Assembly: GCA_039105265.1 (NCBI GenBank)
Contig: JAPFFF010000025.1
Coordinates: 434,001 to 498,000, forward strand
Length of the DNA stretch: 64,000 bases
Source of the DNA: Tritrichomonas musculus
Lineage: Eukaryota > Parabasalia > Tritrichomonadida > Tritrichomonadidae
Direction: 5' to 3'
The notes below the pieces were generated by a model that was not told where the DNA came from, did no database searches, and was given only the letters and a program-made list of their open reading frames with translations. Positions 21,715 to 31,555 of this stretch are shown in pieces. Made by a program: the position numbers and the translations under genes. Within the stretch, counting starts at the first letter, position 1; each line of letters starts with the position of its first letter.

Positions 21715-21812
21715 ATTCAGTTTTGATGGCAGGAGAAATTAGATAATGTCAAAATAAATGAAGAAAATGAAATAAAAATGATCTTATCATTCTTATATTT
21801 ATCAATTTAATA
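21715..21812 (+). pseudogene. Short fragment of a UBR1-like gene
   Basis: The stretch from TTTTGATGGCAGGAGAAATT to CTTATATTTATCAATTTA aligns with 14825-14935 of the UBR1-like gene (ATGGCAAGAGAAATTGG..., then AAATGAAGAAAATGAAA, then ATGATCTT and TATATTTGTCAATTTTA). The reading frame is lost through small indels. It directly abuts the right inverted-repeat arm, suggesting the element landed in, or carried with it, a piece of a UBR1 paralogue. Confidence 0.6.
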
Positions 21813-21827
21813 TGTTTTTTGGAGTCA

Positions 21828-22400
21828 CGCAGGCTTTCTAAAAGGGCGGCCGGGGCAGGATCGGGCAAAAAAGTGACAAATGGAACTTTTGGCCCTTGAG
21901 CAATTTATGGGCCAAACATGTGGCTCGAGTGAATTTTGCTTCCTCTAAATTTTAATACCCGCGGGCAAAAAAAAGTTTGTCCCCTTGTAATTATCTTTCT
22001 CCTATTTATTCCAGCATTTTATTTTTTATATAAGAGAATTCGTTTAAATAAATACTGATATGAAATAAATAATTTTTAATGCAAATCATTCAGTTCCTGA
22101 TTTTTACTTAAAAAATGATGAAATTAATTGTAATATAATGATTTTCATTTCTTAGATCAAATAAACAAAAGTTTTTATTCGATAAGAAAGAAACTTCATT
22201 CCAAAAATTTATAAATTTGATTAAATATATTTCAAAATTGCTAAATATTAATGAAGATATTATAGCATTTTTAATATTTATTTTCGCTTTTTCTATGAGA
22301 GCTCAGAAATATTGGTGTCATATGATATATTATACAAAGAATATTGATTAAAATTAGAAAGATTCAAAAAAATGTATTATTTTTTTTTATAAACTTTTTC
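21828..22400. repeat. Right arm of the long inverted repeat flanking the BspA gene
   Basis: Inverse copy of 17830-18484. It begins CAGGCTTTCTAAAAGGGC, passes through the GC-rich GGGCAGGATCGGGC block and continues into the shared AT-rich sequence (TATAAGAGAATTCGTTTAAA). The C/TAGGCTTG-type end resembles hAT-family termini; no 8-bp target duplication could be confirmed. Confidence 0.85.
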
Positions 22401-22414
22401 ATAAGTTTTTTGCC

Positions 22415-22578
22415 CGAGCATTTGCCCGGGCAATGGTATAAAGGGTGCGAGGCCGAGCGGGCAAAACGGTTTGGACGGGCCAGCCCGTGCCCGTGCCACA
22501 ATGTGCCCCACTTGGCCCCGGCCCGAAGGTCACCTCGGACCACTCGCTCCTGCCCGTGCCCTTTTAGCAAGCCTGGAA
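22415..22578. repeat. GC-rich repeat related to the inner ends of the inverted repeat
   Basis: About 160 bp with many GCCCG/CGGGC words (TGCCCGGGCAATGG, GACGGGCCAGCCCG). It ends GTGCCCTTTTAGCAAGCCTGG, the same terminus as the left inverted-repeat arm at 18484. Both strands are open across it by chance of composition (22344-22646 and 22364-22582), but the frames have no conserved motif and I do not call a gene. Confidence 0.7.
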
Positions 22579-22639
22579 TCAAGAAATTTCAAAAGAAATA
22601 TATCTTTCTTTTTTTGATTATTTATAATTATAAATTTGT

Positions 22640-22905
22640 TACATGAGTATGAATGTTTCCTACTATCAAATATTGCTCATTGAATCTACTGATAATGAAA
22701 CATAGAATTTGTAGTGTCAGAACATTTGATTGAAATTGGAGAAATAAAGTTTCCCTTAATTAAAATAGGAGAAAACTTGAAGAAATTGTCCAAGAAAGGA
22801 CATAAACCAGCAATGCTACAGTATTCATGACTTTTTTCTGATAGATCAATTCCAAAATAATTCTAACAATTGTTGTTTCAATTGAAAAAACTTGTATTGG
22901 ATTTA
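22640..22905. repeat. Dispersed repeat, copy 1 (second copy at 33449-33712)
   Basis: About 265 bp, starting ATGAGTATGAATGTTTCCTA, is repeated in the same orientation at 33449 with scattered substitutions. One plus frame in both copies reads G-E-N-L-K-K-L-S-K-K-G-H-K-P-A-M-L-Q-Y, reminiscent of a Sel1 repeat. It may be a decayed Sel1 gene fragment spread by duplication. Confidence 0.7.
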
Positions 22906-23299
22906 AAAATAATAAATATATCCAAAACTACATTATTTTTTATTAATTTTAAATGAGGTTCAATTTAAATCCAAAACCTTCATAAAAGAGCTCATTTATA
23001 TTTATTAATTTTAATTCTTTTTCTTTGGATTTTAAAAATTATGGGGCAAAACATTGAGACCAGATCGAGTAATCAGTGAACTATGCCTTTGCATTGAGCA
23101 ATCATTGTATAACTGAGCTTCTTGACATGAGTGTTGGACTTTGATAGAATGTGAATATAAAAAAAAACTTTGTTTAAAGATGAAAAACAGGGCAAGATTA
23201 GAAAGGTTCTTTTATTTAAAACATTTTTTAAATAGTTTTATACTCGTCAGCTTCTTTTTAATGAGTTCTATTGCTCGACAGAACCATTCAAAATGATTT
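22906..23299. other. Gene-free spacer
   Basis: AT-rich; I see no gene, repeat or RNA signal here. Confidence 0.4.
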
Positions 23300-26110
23300 T
23301 CAAATTTGATTTACTGTGGCATTGGAATTAATTCCGAGATTATTTTTGTTTATTTTTGAAGGAATTGTGATTTGTGTTAATGATGAACATCCTTTGAAAG
23401 CATCTTTTCCAATTGAAGTTACAGAAGATGGAATTGTGATTTGTGTTAGTGATGAACACTCTCTGAAAGCATAATCTCTAATGGAAGTTACAGAAGATGG
23501 AATTGTGATTTGCGTTAATCTCGAACATCCTTCGAAGGCACTATATCCAATTGATGTCACAGAAGAAGAAATTGTGATTTGTGTTAATGATGAACATTTA
23601 AAGAAAGCATAATCTCCAATTGAAATTACAGAAGAAGGAATTGTGATTTGTTCTAATGATGAGCATTATTGGAAAGCACAAGCCCCAATTAAAGTTACAG
23701 AAGAAGGAATTGTGATTTGTGTTAATGATGAGCATCCATGGAAAGCATACTGTTCGATTAAAGTCACAGAAGAGGGAATTGTTACTTGTGTTAATGATGA
23801 ACATCCCCAGAAAGTACATTCAATTGGTGAAGTTACAGAAGAAGGAATTACAATTTGTGTTAATGATGAACATCCATAAAAAGCATAATGTCCAATTGAA
23901 GTTACAGAAGAAGGAATTACAATTTGTGTTAATGATGAACATCCATAAAAAGCATAATGTCCAATTGAAGTTACAGAAGAAGGAATTGCAATTTGTGTTA
24001 ATGATGAACATCCATAAAAAGCATAATGTCCAATTGAAGTTACAGAAGAAGGAATTACAATTTGTGTTAATGATGAACATCCATAAAAAGCATAATGTCC
24101 AATTGAAGTTACAGAAGAAGGAATTGCAATTTGTGTTAATGATGAACATCCAGAAAAAACATATTCTCCAATTGAAGTCAAAGATGAATGTGATTCGAAA
24201 TTGATTTTTTTTAAAGATGAGCATCTAAAAAAAGTACGATTTCCAATTTTGCTAAAAGAAGAAGGAACAAATATTTCAATCAATGATGAACAATTTTCAA
24301 AAGAACCTTCGATTGAATCATTTGGCGTTCGTTTTGAACTGAATCGAACATAATTTATAACTTTGTTGTTACAAAAATATTTATCTATTTGAGTATTAAA
24401 TATTCCAATTTTGATTTTCGAAGAATAATTCTGTATAAAATCGGTCACTTTTTGATAAATATTTGAGAAATTCGATGATGGATATTCAATTTCAAAAATA
24501 ATTTCTGAACATTCATTAATGTAAGAAGTTAATTCTGATGAATTGAAAAAGTTCGTTTGACTAAAAATCTCAGTTATATTGTATGGGATTAAAATATGTT
24601 CACTCGTTTTTGATTTACTTTCTCTTGCTGTTGAAATTGTAAAATGCTTCAACGAAGGACATTTATTGAATGTATTGAATTGGATTTGAGTATAAAAAGG
24701 ATTGATTGATATTTGATCAAGTTTTGAACAACCATCGAAACAATTATCTCCAATTGATTTTACTGATGTTGGAATCTTGATTTCTGTCAATGAATTGCAA
24801 TTTTTGAATGAAGAAGATCCAATTGTAATTGCGTTAGAACTTAATTCAAAATCAGATAGATTAGAAAAATCACTAAATCCTTCTTCTGGAATCATATCAA
24901 CTGATTTTCCAACTTTACAAATATTTACAATTTTGTTACATTCGTATTTTTGGTCAAAATAACTTTTATCGTTAATGGTGACTGAAACTTTCATATTTTG
25001 AACCTTTTGATTTTCGATGTCTGATATTATTTTCATGATTTGCTCAAATTTGTTACATGGATATTCTATTTCAACTATAAAATCATTAAATGCTATGGCA
25101 CAGTTATTTAAACATGAATCCAATTGATTCATTTGATACAAATTTTCAACTTTATCCTTCGCTAATGTGAACTCTGTTTGATTATTTTCATTTTTTCTTA
25201 AAAAGTCGACTATTTGATAATAATCATATGAATCAGGTATTGAACTAAAGTTTAATAATAATTTCGCTCGTAATAATTCATTTTCATTCTTTTGCTCATT
25301 TTCATTTTTATATAGTCCTTTTATGAAGTTGTCTTTTGATTTATCATCAAATCTACGAAATTGACCAAATGTTATTGATTCCAAAAACATTTCTTGATAT
25401 TTAATAATATCAGCATTATTAATAAATTCTTGTTCAAAATAACTTTTATCGTTAATGATGGCTGAAACTTTCATATTTTGACCAAATACCGTTAAATAAT
25501 TTTTAATTAAACGGTTGACCAATTCATTTCTTTGTTCTTTAAAATCAATAAGATTGAATAAAACAGATGCTGATCTACCATATTTATCTAGACATTTGAA
25601 TAGAAAATCGGTCATACCACTTCTCAATTCATCTTTATTGTGTTGACTTTCAAAAAAAAGCTTTAATACGCGATACAAAAGTGGAATTGGTAGTTCTAAC
25701 ATTTTTTCTTTTTGAATAAATTCTGATAAATGTTCTGAAATAAATTTTTCTTCTTTTGACGTGTCAAAATGTGAACTACTGCAATTTGTTTTATTCATTT
25801 TATTAGTTTTGAAGATAAGTGTCTCAAAAATAAGATCTTCTGAATGATCTTCAATAAATTTGTCCGTAAATTGTATCAATTCGGTAAATTCAATTTTTTT
25901 GGCTAGGTATTGAAGTTGAATAACCGATGATTTTTCAATTGTACACGGCTCATTTTGACAACTGGATATAAATGCTTGGATAGACTCTTCAGAAAGTTCG
26001 ACATATTCTTCTTCTTCTTCATTGATTATTTCAATTTTCTCTTTTTCTTGAAATTGTCTTTGATTTTCTTTTGCAAAAACAAGATCATCAAGTTGTTTTG
26101 ATTGAAACAA
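23300..26110 (-). CDS. BTB-type helical N-terminus plus BspA repeats, interrupted by one in-frame TAA
   Basis: The frame opens near 26110 at a TTG; no ATG precedes it, so the true 5' end (probably the BTB core) is missing or on an unrecognised upstream exon. Residues 40-110 (C-x-I-E-K-S-S-V-I-Q-L-Q-Y-L-A-K-K) resemble the segment that follows BTB folds in trichomonad proteins. Two regions of M-K-V-S-x-I-N-D-K-S-Y-F follow, then BspA repeats from about residue 420. Repeats near 23820-24170 are almost identical 23-residue units. A TAA at 23666-23668 replaces the residue before a repeat Cys (A-F-Q-stop-C-S-S-L); the same frame then continues with five more repeats to the stop at 23300. Either it is a young nonsense allele or the last repeats are not translated. 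The N-x-V-N-Q-I end is plausible as the original C-terminus. Confidence 0.75.
23820..24170 (-). repeat. Five near-identical 69-bp units coding 23-residue BspA repeats
   Basis: Units of 69 bp (each coding I-P-S-S-V-T-S-I-G-H-Y-A-F-Y-G-C-S-S-L-T) differ at one or two bases. Successive units alternate between ATTACAATTTG and ATTGCAATTTG, giving I-V-I and I-A-I. This suggests expansion by a 138-bp double unit through slippage or unequal exchange. Confidence 0.85.
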
Positions 26111-26820
26111 AAAAAAAAGTCTATAAATATTCTATTAATCATTAATTTATTTTTTTTAATTTTATTAAATTATAAATTGATATATTAATCAATAATTTGT
26201 CGAGTTAAAATTAAGATAGTAGCAAATAAATTTGCTTAATCATTTTTGACCAAATACTAATTCAAAAAAAAGAAAATTTCAATGGCTCAGTACGATAAAT
26301 TTAAAATGCTTAACGTACATTTTGGTTTTTATTCTTTTTATATGAAAACATGTAGCAATCAAAAGCAAAAAAATCAATTATAGAAATATAATAGATCGAA
26401 TAGATCCGATATTTGGAAATAAAGGATAGTTTGCTAAGCTTATTACTAGAATTCAGATAATCCCATACAACTTGGAAAGAAATTTATATTATTAAATGAT
26501 AGTATCATTATTTATATACTCCAAAAATTAGGATTTCAGATTTTTAAATTACAAAAAGTTGGTAATTGCTAAAAAGAAATTACCTATTCTATTTAATTTC
26601 AAAATATTTACGACCTAAACAATAAACTTAAGTTGAATTTTTATAAATACTTCATATGTTCACACGATTTTGGTACTATCTCATCTTATACTGCAAAAAA
26701 TTGAAAAAAACAAACTATTGTTTTCTTATAAAATTATCAAATATTAATAATTAATATATTTTATAATAAATCAAAATACATTTTTAGACATATTAAAATT
26801 AATATATAAAAAGATAATCA
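26111..26820. other. AT-rich spacer between a BspA gene and a kinase relic
   Basis: The sequence upstream of the BspA gene shows no BTB-coding exon that I can recognise and no other supported feature. Confidence 0.4.
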
Positions 26821-26826
26821 TTTGAG

Positions 26827-27739
26827 CTTTTGGTGAAGGAGCAACATCAATTGCATATAAAATGATTGATAAAAGAACATCCAAAGTATTTTGTAAAAAA
26901 GTTGTAAATTAAATGACGATCTTCGCATATAAAATTATCATATCAAGTTCTTCGAAATTCAATGACAGAATTTGATGCTCTTTATTAATTGAATCATCTA
27001 TGCATTTGTCGATCAATTGGAATTAATACTCAAGAACCAATCATTGATAATGATGAAGAAAATGATAATGATTATGAATAAAAAAAATCAAACAAAACAA
27101 AAGAAGTAAGAAAAACCATTGTCCTTTTTATAGAATTTCTTAACTTTAAATTAAAGAATTGTCTCTCAAATAATATTCTAAGTAATACTATGAAGGTAAA
27201 AATTGCTATGGAAGATGCTTTTGGCATGTTTTATATTCTCAGTTTTGGAATGATTCATCATGATTTGAAAATTGAAAATATAATACTAAACTGCATTTTT
27301 GAAACTAGAATAATTGATTTTGATCTTATTCATTTTTTAGAATCAAATTTACAGGAAGTAAATCAATCACTTACAAATAGTGTAGGAACTCTTGCTTACA
27401 TGTACCCCGAGATGCAAAATGAAGAAAATTATGATAATAAAACAGATGTTTATTCTTATGGTATTGTTTTATACGTAATTTTATCAGGAAATCTCCTTAA
27501 ACAGAAAATGAGCGACAAATTAAAAAAAACTTCCTAAATGCCTCATACTTCTTCTTCAATTAGCAAAGATTGAATTAATATAATTAAAAGTTACTTGTCA
27601 TTTGAGCCAAGTAAACGTCCAACATTTGATATGATAATCAAAATAATGAAAGAGAAGTCATTTCAACTTGCTTCTTAAGTCGATCCTGAAATCATTCAAC
27701 ATCGATATCGTGATTTGGCTAGTTATTGTAAAAAATAAA
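26827..27739 (+). pseudogene. Decayed TKL-like protein kinase
   Basis: In pieces over several frames the plus strand reads F-G-E-G-A-T-S-I-A-Y-K (Gly loop), I-V-L-F-I-E-F-L-N-F (hinge), then an open stretch at 27190-27537 with M-I-H-H-D-L-K-I-E-N (HRD region changed to HHD), I-I-D-F-D-L (DFG changed to DFD), and G-T-L-A-Y-M-Y-P-E (APE region changed to YPE). It ends F-E-P-S-K-R-P-T-F-D and P-E-I-I-Q-H-R-Y. There are several stops and frame changes between these blocks, so it is a relic. It belongs to the same kinase family as the fragments at 31692-32480 and 53103-53420. Confidence 0.75.
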
Positions 27740-27878
27740 TAAAAAAGATTAAATAAAATTGAATAAATAAATATCAACCTTTGGTAAATAAAAAATATTA
27801 TTTGAGAGATAATCTTTAATTTAAAATCAAGAAATTCTATAAAAATAGCAATTGTTGTTTTTGATTCTTTTGTTTGAA

Positions 27879-28460
27879 TTAGTGATTCATCTTAGCAATA
27901 ATACTTTTTGTCTTTTCAAAAAATAAAGGGGTTGCTTTTGGATATGTTAAATTTTCAGGAAGTTCATCAAAGAGCTGGATTTCAGCCATTTCATATTTTG
28001 GCAATTCGCCAATTGAATGAACACAAGCATAAAAAACTTCACCATAAGCCCAATCAGTTGTGTTATATCCTAAATAATCACAAACAGGAAATAGTTCTGC
28101 ATCCGAAACACCACTTTCTTCAAATAATTCACGTTGTGCAGCTTCTTTTGCTGTTTCACCAACTTCTATATGCCCTCCCTGCGTTTCCCATGTAGCTCGA
28201 TCTTTTCTTCTGCTAAGAAGAAGTTTGCCATCATATATTGAACAAACAACAACGTATTTTAGAGGAGAAAGAGATTCAAATGGACATAATTTACATCTAA
28301 GTTCAGCAAGTTTGTTTATTTTGGATAATTTAGAATTTTCTTTATTTGAATTATCATTATTATTTGATAATTTTTTTTGAGATTCAGCTAATTCATCTTT
28401 TAATTTTTTCATTGAATCATTTATATTCAATTCATCTTTAGAATAATATTTTATTTCCAT
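27879..28460 (-). CDS. Nudix hydrolase
   Basis: 193 residues from the ATG at 28460. A full Nudix box is present at about residues 95-118: G-x5-E-x7-R-E-L-x-E-E-x-G-V, with the glutamates that bind the divalent metal. These enzymes hydrolyse nucleoside diphosphates linked to another group; the substrate cannot be read from the sequence. The preceding V-V-C-S-I-Y-D-G-K-L-L-L-S-R-R-K and W-E-T-Q-G-G-H resemble the IDI/MutT-like branch. Residues 1-50 are a charged, probably coiled or disordered N-terminus rich in K, E, S and N. Length is typical for the family with a short extension. Confidence 0.88.
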   Translation of the reverse strand: MEIKYYSKDELNINDSMKKLKDELAESQKKLSNNNDNSNKENSKLSKINKLAELRCKLCPFESLSPLKYVVVCSIYDGKLLLSRRKDRATWETQGGHIEVGETAKEAAQRELFEESGVSDAELFPVCDYLGYNTTDWAYGEVFYACVHSIGELPKYEMAEIQLFDELPENLTYPKATPLFFEKTKSIIAKMNH

Positions 28461-28661
28461 CCAAAAATGCTCAACAAAGAAGAAGAAGAAAAAATAAACG
28501 TACCAAAACCAAATGCCATTTTACACCCTAAATAAAAAGCAATGTAAAAAAAAAATTTTTTTAGTTATAAAACATACAAAACAAACAAATATAAAATTTC
28601 TGATTTTACAAATCGTTTTCATCACCAGTTTTTCATATAAGCTTGCTTTTTTTTTAATTGA

Positions 28662-29363
28662 TCAGTAATCCTTAATTTGCATAAAACAAAAACCAAATCC
28701 ATTTTGATAAACCAAAGAATACGAATTATTTGGCAGTTTCCCTTTCATATTATACTGCTCCTCCGAGTCCAAGATAGAGCCGAACAATTCAATGCAAGAG
28801 AAGTGCTTGTAATATCTGCATTCATCGTTTTTATGCCACGTTTCCTCCTGAATGTAGCGGATGTATCTGTAATACTTATTAACATTACTTTTGCATTCGA
28901 ACCTGTGCTGGTCGTACCTAAGTTTAAGTTCGCTTCTGTTCACTTCATGATCCAGCACATCCCAGTTCAAGCCGTCGTTTGAGCCAACAATCCTCCACGA
29001 CTTCGCCTTGCATTCGTTTGAGATGTCGTGACAACAGGCGCGAATTGTGTACGAAGTCAGATTGACTTTTCTTCTGCCAAAGTCAAATTGAATCCACGAA
29101 TCGTTTTCGCTTGCTGGATTACGCGAGCTGTAGTTGTAATAGAAGTCGTTGATATCATCTTCATTGTATTTGATCAGATTCGTGATCGGGCACGCCGCGT
29201 TAGGGAATCCACCTCCTGTCAATTTTAATTCGCCATTCTTTTCCAGATCTTTGCCTTTAGATTTGATAAGATAATCAATAATACCGGAAAGTTCGTTCCC
29301 TTTGAATTGGCATTGTACTATTTTGTTAGGAATCACTTGAAGTGATTGATTTTTTTGAGTCAT
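28662..29363 (-). CDS. F5/8 type C (discoidin-like) domain protein
   Basis: 233 residues from the ATG at 29363. Residues about 60-225 form an F5/8C fold: S-W-I-Q-F-D-F-G-R-R-K-V-N-L-T-S-Y-T-I-R, W-R-I-V-G-S-N-D-G-L-N-W-D-V-L-D, then R-Y-I-R-Y and F-S-C-I-E-L-F-G. It matches the C-terminal half of the protein at 30052-31428 but lacks that protein's BTB/BACK-like N-terminus. In trichomonads such domains usually sit behind BTB-like regions, so this may be a stand-alone or 5'-truncated copy. No signal peptide is seen. The coding part has clearly higher GC than the flanks. Substrate or ligand is unknown. Confidence 0.8.
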   Translation of the reverse strand: MTQKNQSLQVIPNKIVQCQFKGNELSGIIDYLIKSKGKDLEKNGELKLTGGGFPNAACPITNLIKYNEDDINDFYYNYSSRNPASENDSWIQFDFGRRKVNLTSYTIRACCHDISNECKAKSWRIVGSNDGLNWDVLDHEVNRSELKLRYDQHRFECKSNVNKYYRYIRYIQEETWHKNDECRYYKHFSCIELFGSILDSEEQYNMKGKLPNNSYSLVYQNGFGFCFMQIKDY

Positions 29364-29367
29364 TTGA

Positions 29368-29373
29368 TGTGAT
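29368..29373 (-). promoter_or_regulatory. Possible initiator (TCACAT) just upstream of the F5/8C gene
   Basis: On the minus strand TCACATCAA precedes the ATG at 29363 by a few bases. TCACA fits the Trichomonas initiator consensus TCA(+1)Y(T/A). Low weight because the motif is short. Confidence 0.3.
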
Positions 29374-30051
29374 CATGGTTTTATTTAATAAATTATAAAT
29401 AAAAAAATTTAAAATCATAATAAATATGAAATATATACCGAAAAAGGGAAAATAAACATAAAGAAACTTTTTTCAAAAAATATCATCAAAAATTTTTTCT
29501 CATAAAAATTGAATTTAATGGAATATATATAAAATTAATATATTATATAAACTATTGGCATCTGAAAATTACTAAAAATATTCAATTAATCTATTTTGTA
29601 AAATATAATTTTTAAGTTGATGTAAGAATATATAATTAGAAAACATTCATAAGGCAATGCATATTTGATTTATCGGAAATTTAATTAAAATAATATATAT
29701 AAATCATGATTTTTTAAGTGAGTGCTTCATTATACAAATTTCATAAAAAAATAGTTACATTTTCCGTTATGAAATCGAATTTTTCCATAATCATAATGAA
29801 CTTTTCGGTTATTAAAGTGGATATTTCCGTTATAATTCCGAAAAGACTGTATTATTACTTAATATTATAAAGTCTATAATGTAAACTTTTTAACATTTCA
29901 ACATATAAAGCATATGTTTCTAAATTTTAAGTTTATCTGCTTAATTTGAATTTCAATTTTAATGAGAAAACTTCTGTTTATTTGAAAAATTTTTAATTGG
30001 CCAAATATATTGAATAGATTGAGTATTTATTTGGTCAAATTTTATTTTTTA
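29374..30051. other. Intergenic region between divergent F5/8C genes
   Basis: It holds both promoters. The motif TTTTCCGTTAT and variants recur about four times at 29757-29850 (TTTTCCGTTATGAAA, TTTTTCCATAATC, CTTTTCGGTTATT, TATTTCCGTTATAATTCCG). No gene is visible. Confidence 0.4.
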
Positions 30052-31428
30052 ATGAAATCATTCATTTTATCATCAAAAGGCTTAAAAAATCTTGTCCTAA
30101 GTGACGATGATGAATTTACTTTTATTATTGGGGAGCAAGAAATCTCAATGAAAAGAATATATGCAGAATTTTTATCTCCAAATGTATCTCAATTGCATAA
30201 AGCCGATCCAACAGTCAATTTTCTTGATTTAAACGATATGGTTGAATCAAAAAAATTAAATGAAAGCAGGGAACCAGCAAAATTATTAAAAATTGCGATA
30301 TCTCTAATTGAAAAACTTTTTGAAGGAGAGCAAGTTGAAATCAATGAAGACCAAGAATTTTCAATGAGATTTCTATCAATTCTTTTAGGTAACAAAGAGA
30401 TGTTTGATAAAATCAACGAACTTTATGTTGACGGGAAAGATCTGGAAGTTGATCATTATTTGAATGACCTAGAACTTTTTGAGAACTTAACAAAATCTCA
30501 AATAAGCTTTGATTATTCAAGTCTAATTAATATAATATCAAGTCATTTTTATTCAATAGACAAAAGCAAACTTCTTCGATTCAAAAAGTCAACTCTTTAT
30601 TCAATTATTTCAAATGAGAATTTAAAAATTGAGAATGAAGATTCGCTTTTTGAATTAATATGTCAAATTTTTGATGAAGAAAGTGAATATGAGTCTGAGT
30701 CATCAGTGAGTTTAGTTGACTTCTATGAGCAAGTTGAGTTCACAAATTTGAGTATTGAAAAACTCTCTCAATTTGTGGACACTTTTAATACAAATGAAAT
30801 TTCTCAAAATTTGTGGAGAAAGCTTTCACAATGCTTTTATTTTAATTATCAAAACAATGTCAATAAACAATTTAATGACAAAAGATATTTTGGCGTCTCA
30901 ATTCTGTATGACAATAACAAAGATCACAGTTTTGAAGGAATTATTAACAATCTGACTAAAAAATGTGGTGGAAATGTCTCTGATAAAAAAGTTGTAGATG
31001 TTACTTGCTCTAGTTATTTTGGAAGCAATTATGCTAAGAATGCAGTTGATTTTGATAATGATAAAAAATATTATGAGTCTATTAACAATCAAACTGGCTG
31101 GATTAAATATGACTTCAAAGAGTTGAAAATCTCGCCAACGCATTATTCAATTAAATCTGCTTGTGATAAAGGCCGTGCAAACTTGATGAATTGGGTCATT
31201 GAAGGATCAAATTCAAATAATGATGATGATTGGATTGTTTTGGACACAAGAAATAATATCAAGTCAATTGATGGCTTATATTATTGGCAAACTTTTGATG
31301 TCCAATCAAGGAAATCAAATGAGTATTTTAGATACCTCAGATTACGTAGAACAGGTCCAAATGCTGGTGGTGATAATTTTTTTAAATTGGCTTCGCTTGA
31401 ATACTTTGGATTTTTGAAATATGAATAA
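30052..31428 (+). CDS. BTB/BACK-like protein with C-terminal F5/8C domain
   Basis: The ATG at 30052 (M-K-S-F-I-L-S-S-K-G-L) gives 458 residues; an in-frame TTG at 30010 is less likely. Residues 20-110 look like a divergent BTB core (F-T-F-I-I-G-E-Q-E-I-S-M-K-R-I-Y-A-E-F-L-S-P). A BACK-like helical region follows (about 110-280: I-S-F-D-Y-S-S-L-I-N-I-I-S-S-H-F, L-Y-S-I-I-S-N-E). An F5/8C domain ends the protein (about 300-458: G-W-I-K-Y-D-F-K, Y-S-I-K-S-A, W-V-I-E-G-S-N-S-N-N-D-D-D-W, L-A-S-L-E-Y-F-G). BTB/BACK proteins commonly recruit substrates to cullin-3 ligases, while F5/8C domains bind ligands; the combined role here is unknown. TCAAATT shortly upstream is a weak initiator candidate. 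Confidence 0.85.
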   Translation: MKSFILSSKGLKNLVLSDDDEFTFIIGEQEISMKRIYAEFLSPNVSQLHKADPTVNFLDLNDMVESKKLNESREPAKLLKIAISLIEKLFEGEQVEINEDQEFSMRFLSILLGNKEMFDKINELYVDGKDLEVDHYLNDLELFENLTKSQISFDYSSLINIISSHFYSIDKSKLLRFKKSTLYSIISNENLKIENEDSLFELICQIFDEESEYESESSVSLVDFYEQVEFTNLSIEKLSQFVDTFNTNEISQNLWRKLSQCFYFNYQNNVNKQFNDKRYFGVSILYDNNKDHSFEGIINNLTKKCGGNVSDKKVVDVTCSSYFGSNYAKNAVDFDNDKKYYESINNQTGWIKYDFKELKISPTHYSIKSACDKGRANLMNWVIEGSNSNNDDDWIVLDTRNNIKSIDGLYYWQTFDVQSRKSNEYFRYLRLRRTGPNAGGDNFFKLASLEYFGFLKYE

Positions 31429-31547
31429 TTTGATTATCATACATTTAAAAAATTATTTATAATTTTATTAATAAAAAAAAAAAAAAAAAACATAAAAATT
31501 TTAAACACTGTTAAATTGGAAAAATGATTTGGAATAAAAAAAGGAGT
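31429..31547. other. 3' flank with an A-rich tract
   Basis: A run of about 18 A residues near 31470; otherwise nothing supported. Confidence 0.4.
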
Positions 31548-31555
31548 TACATTAT

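Noticed and set aside
22344-22646. Overlapping open frames on both strands in the GC-rich block
   Set aside because: They follow from lack of A/T-rich stops in a GC-rich repeat, have no conserved motif, and the sequence recurs as a repeat at 18.4 and 21.9 kb.
23719-24224. Long frames on both strands over the BspA repeat array
   Set aside because: They are phase shadows of the 69-bp repeat, whose length is a multiple of three, so every frame without a stop in the unit stays open.
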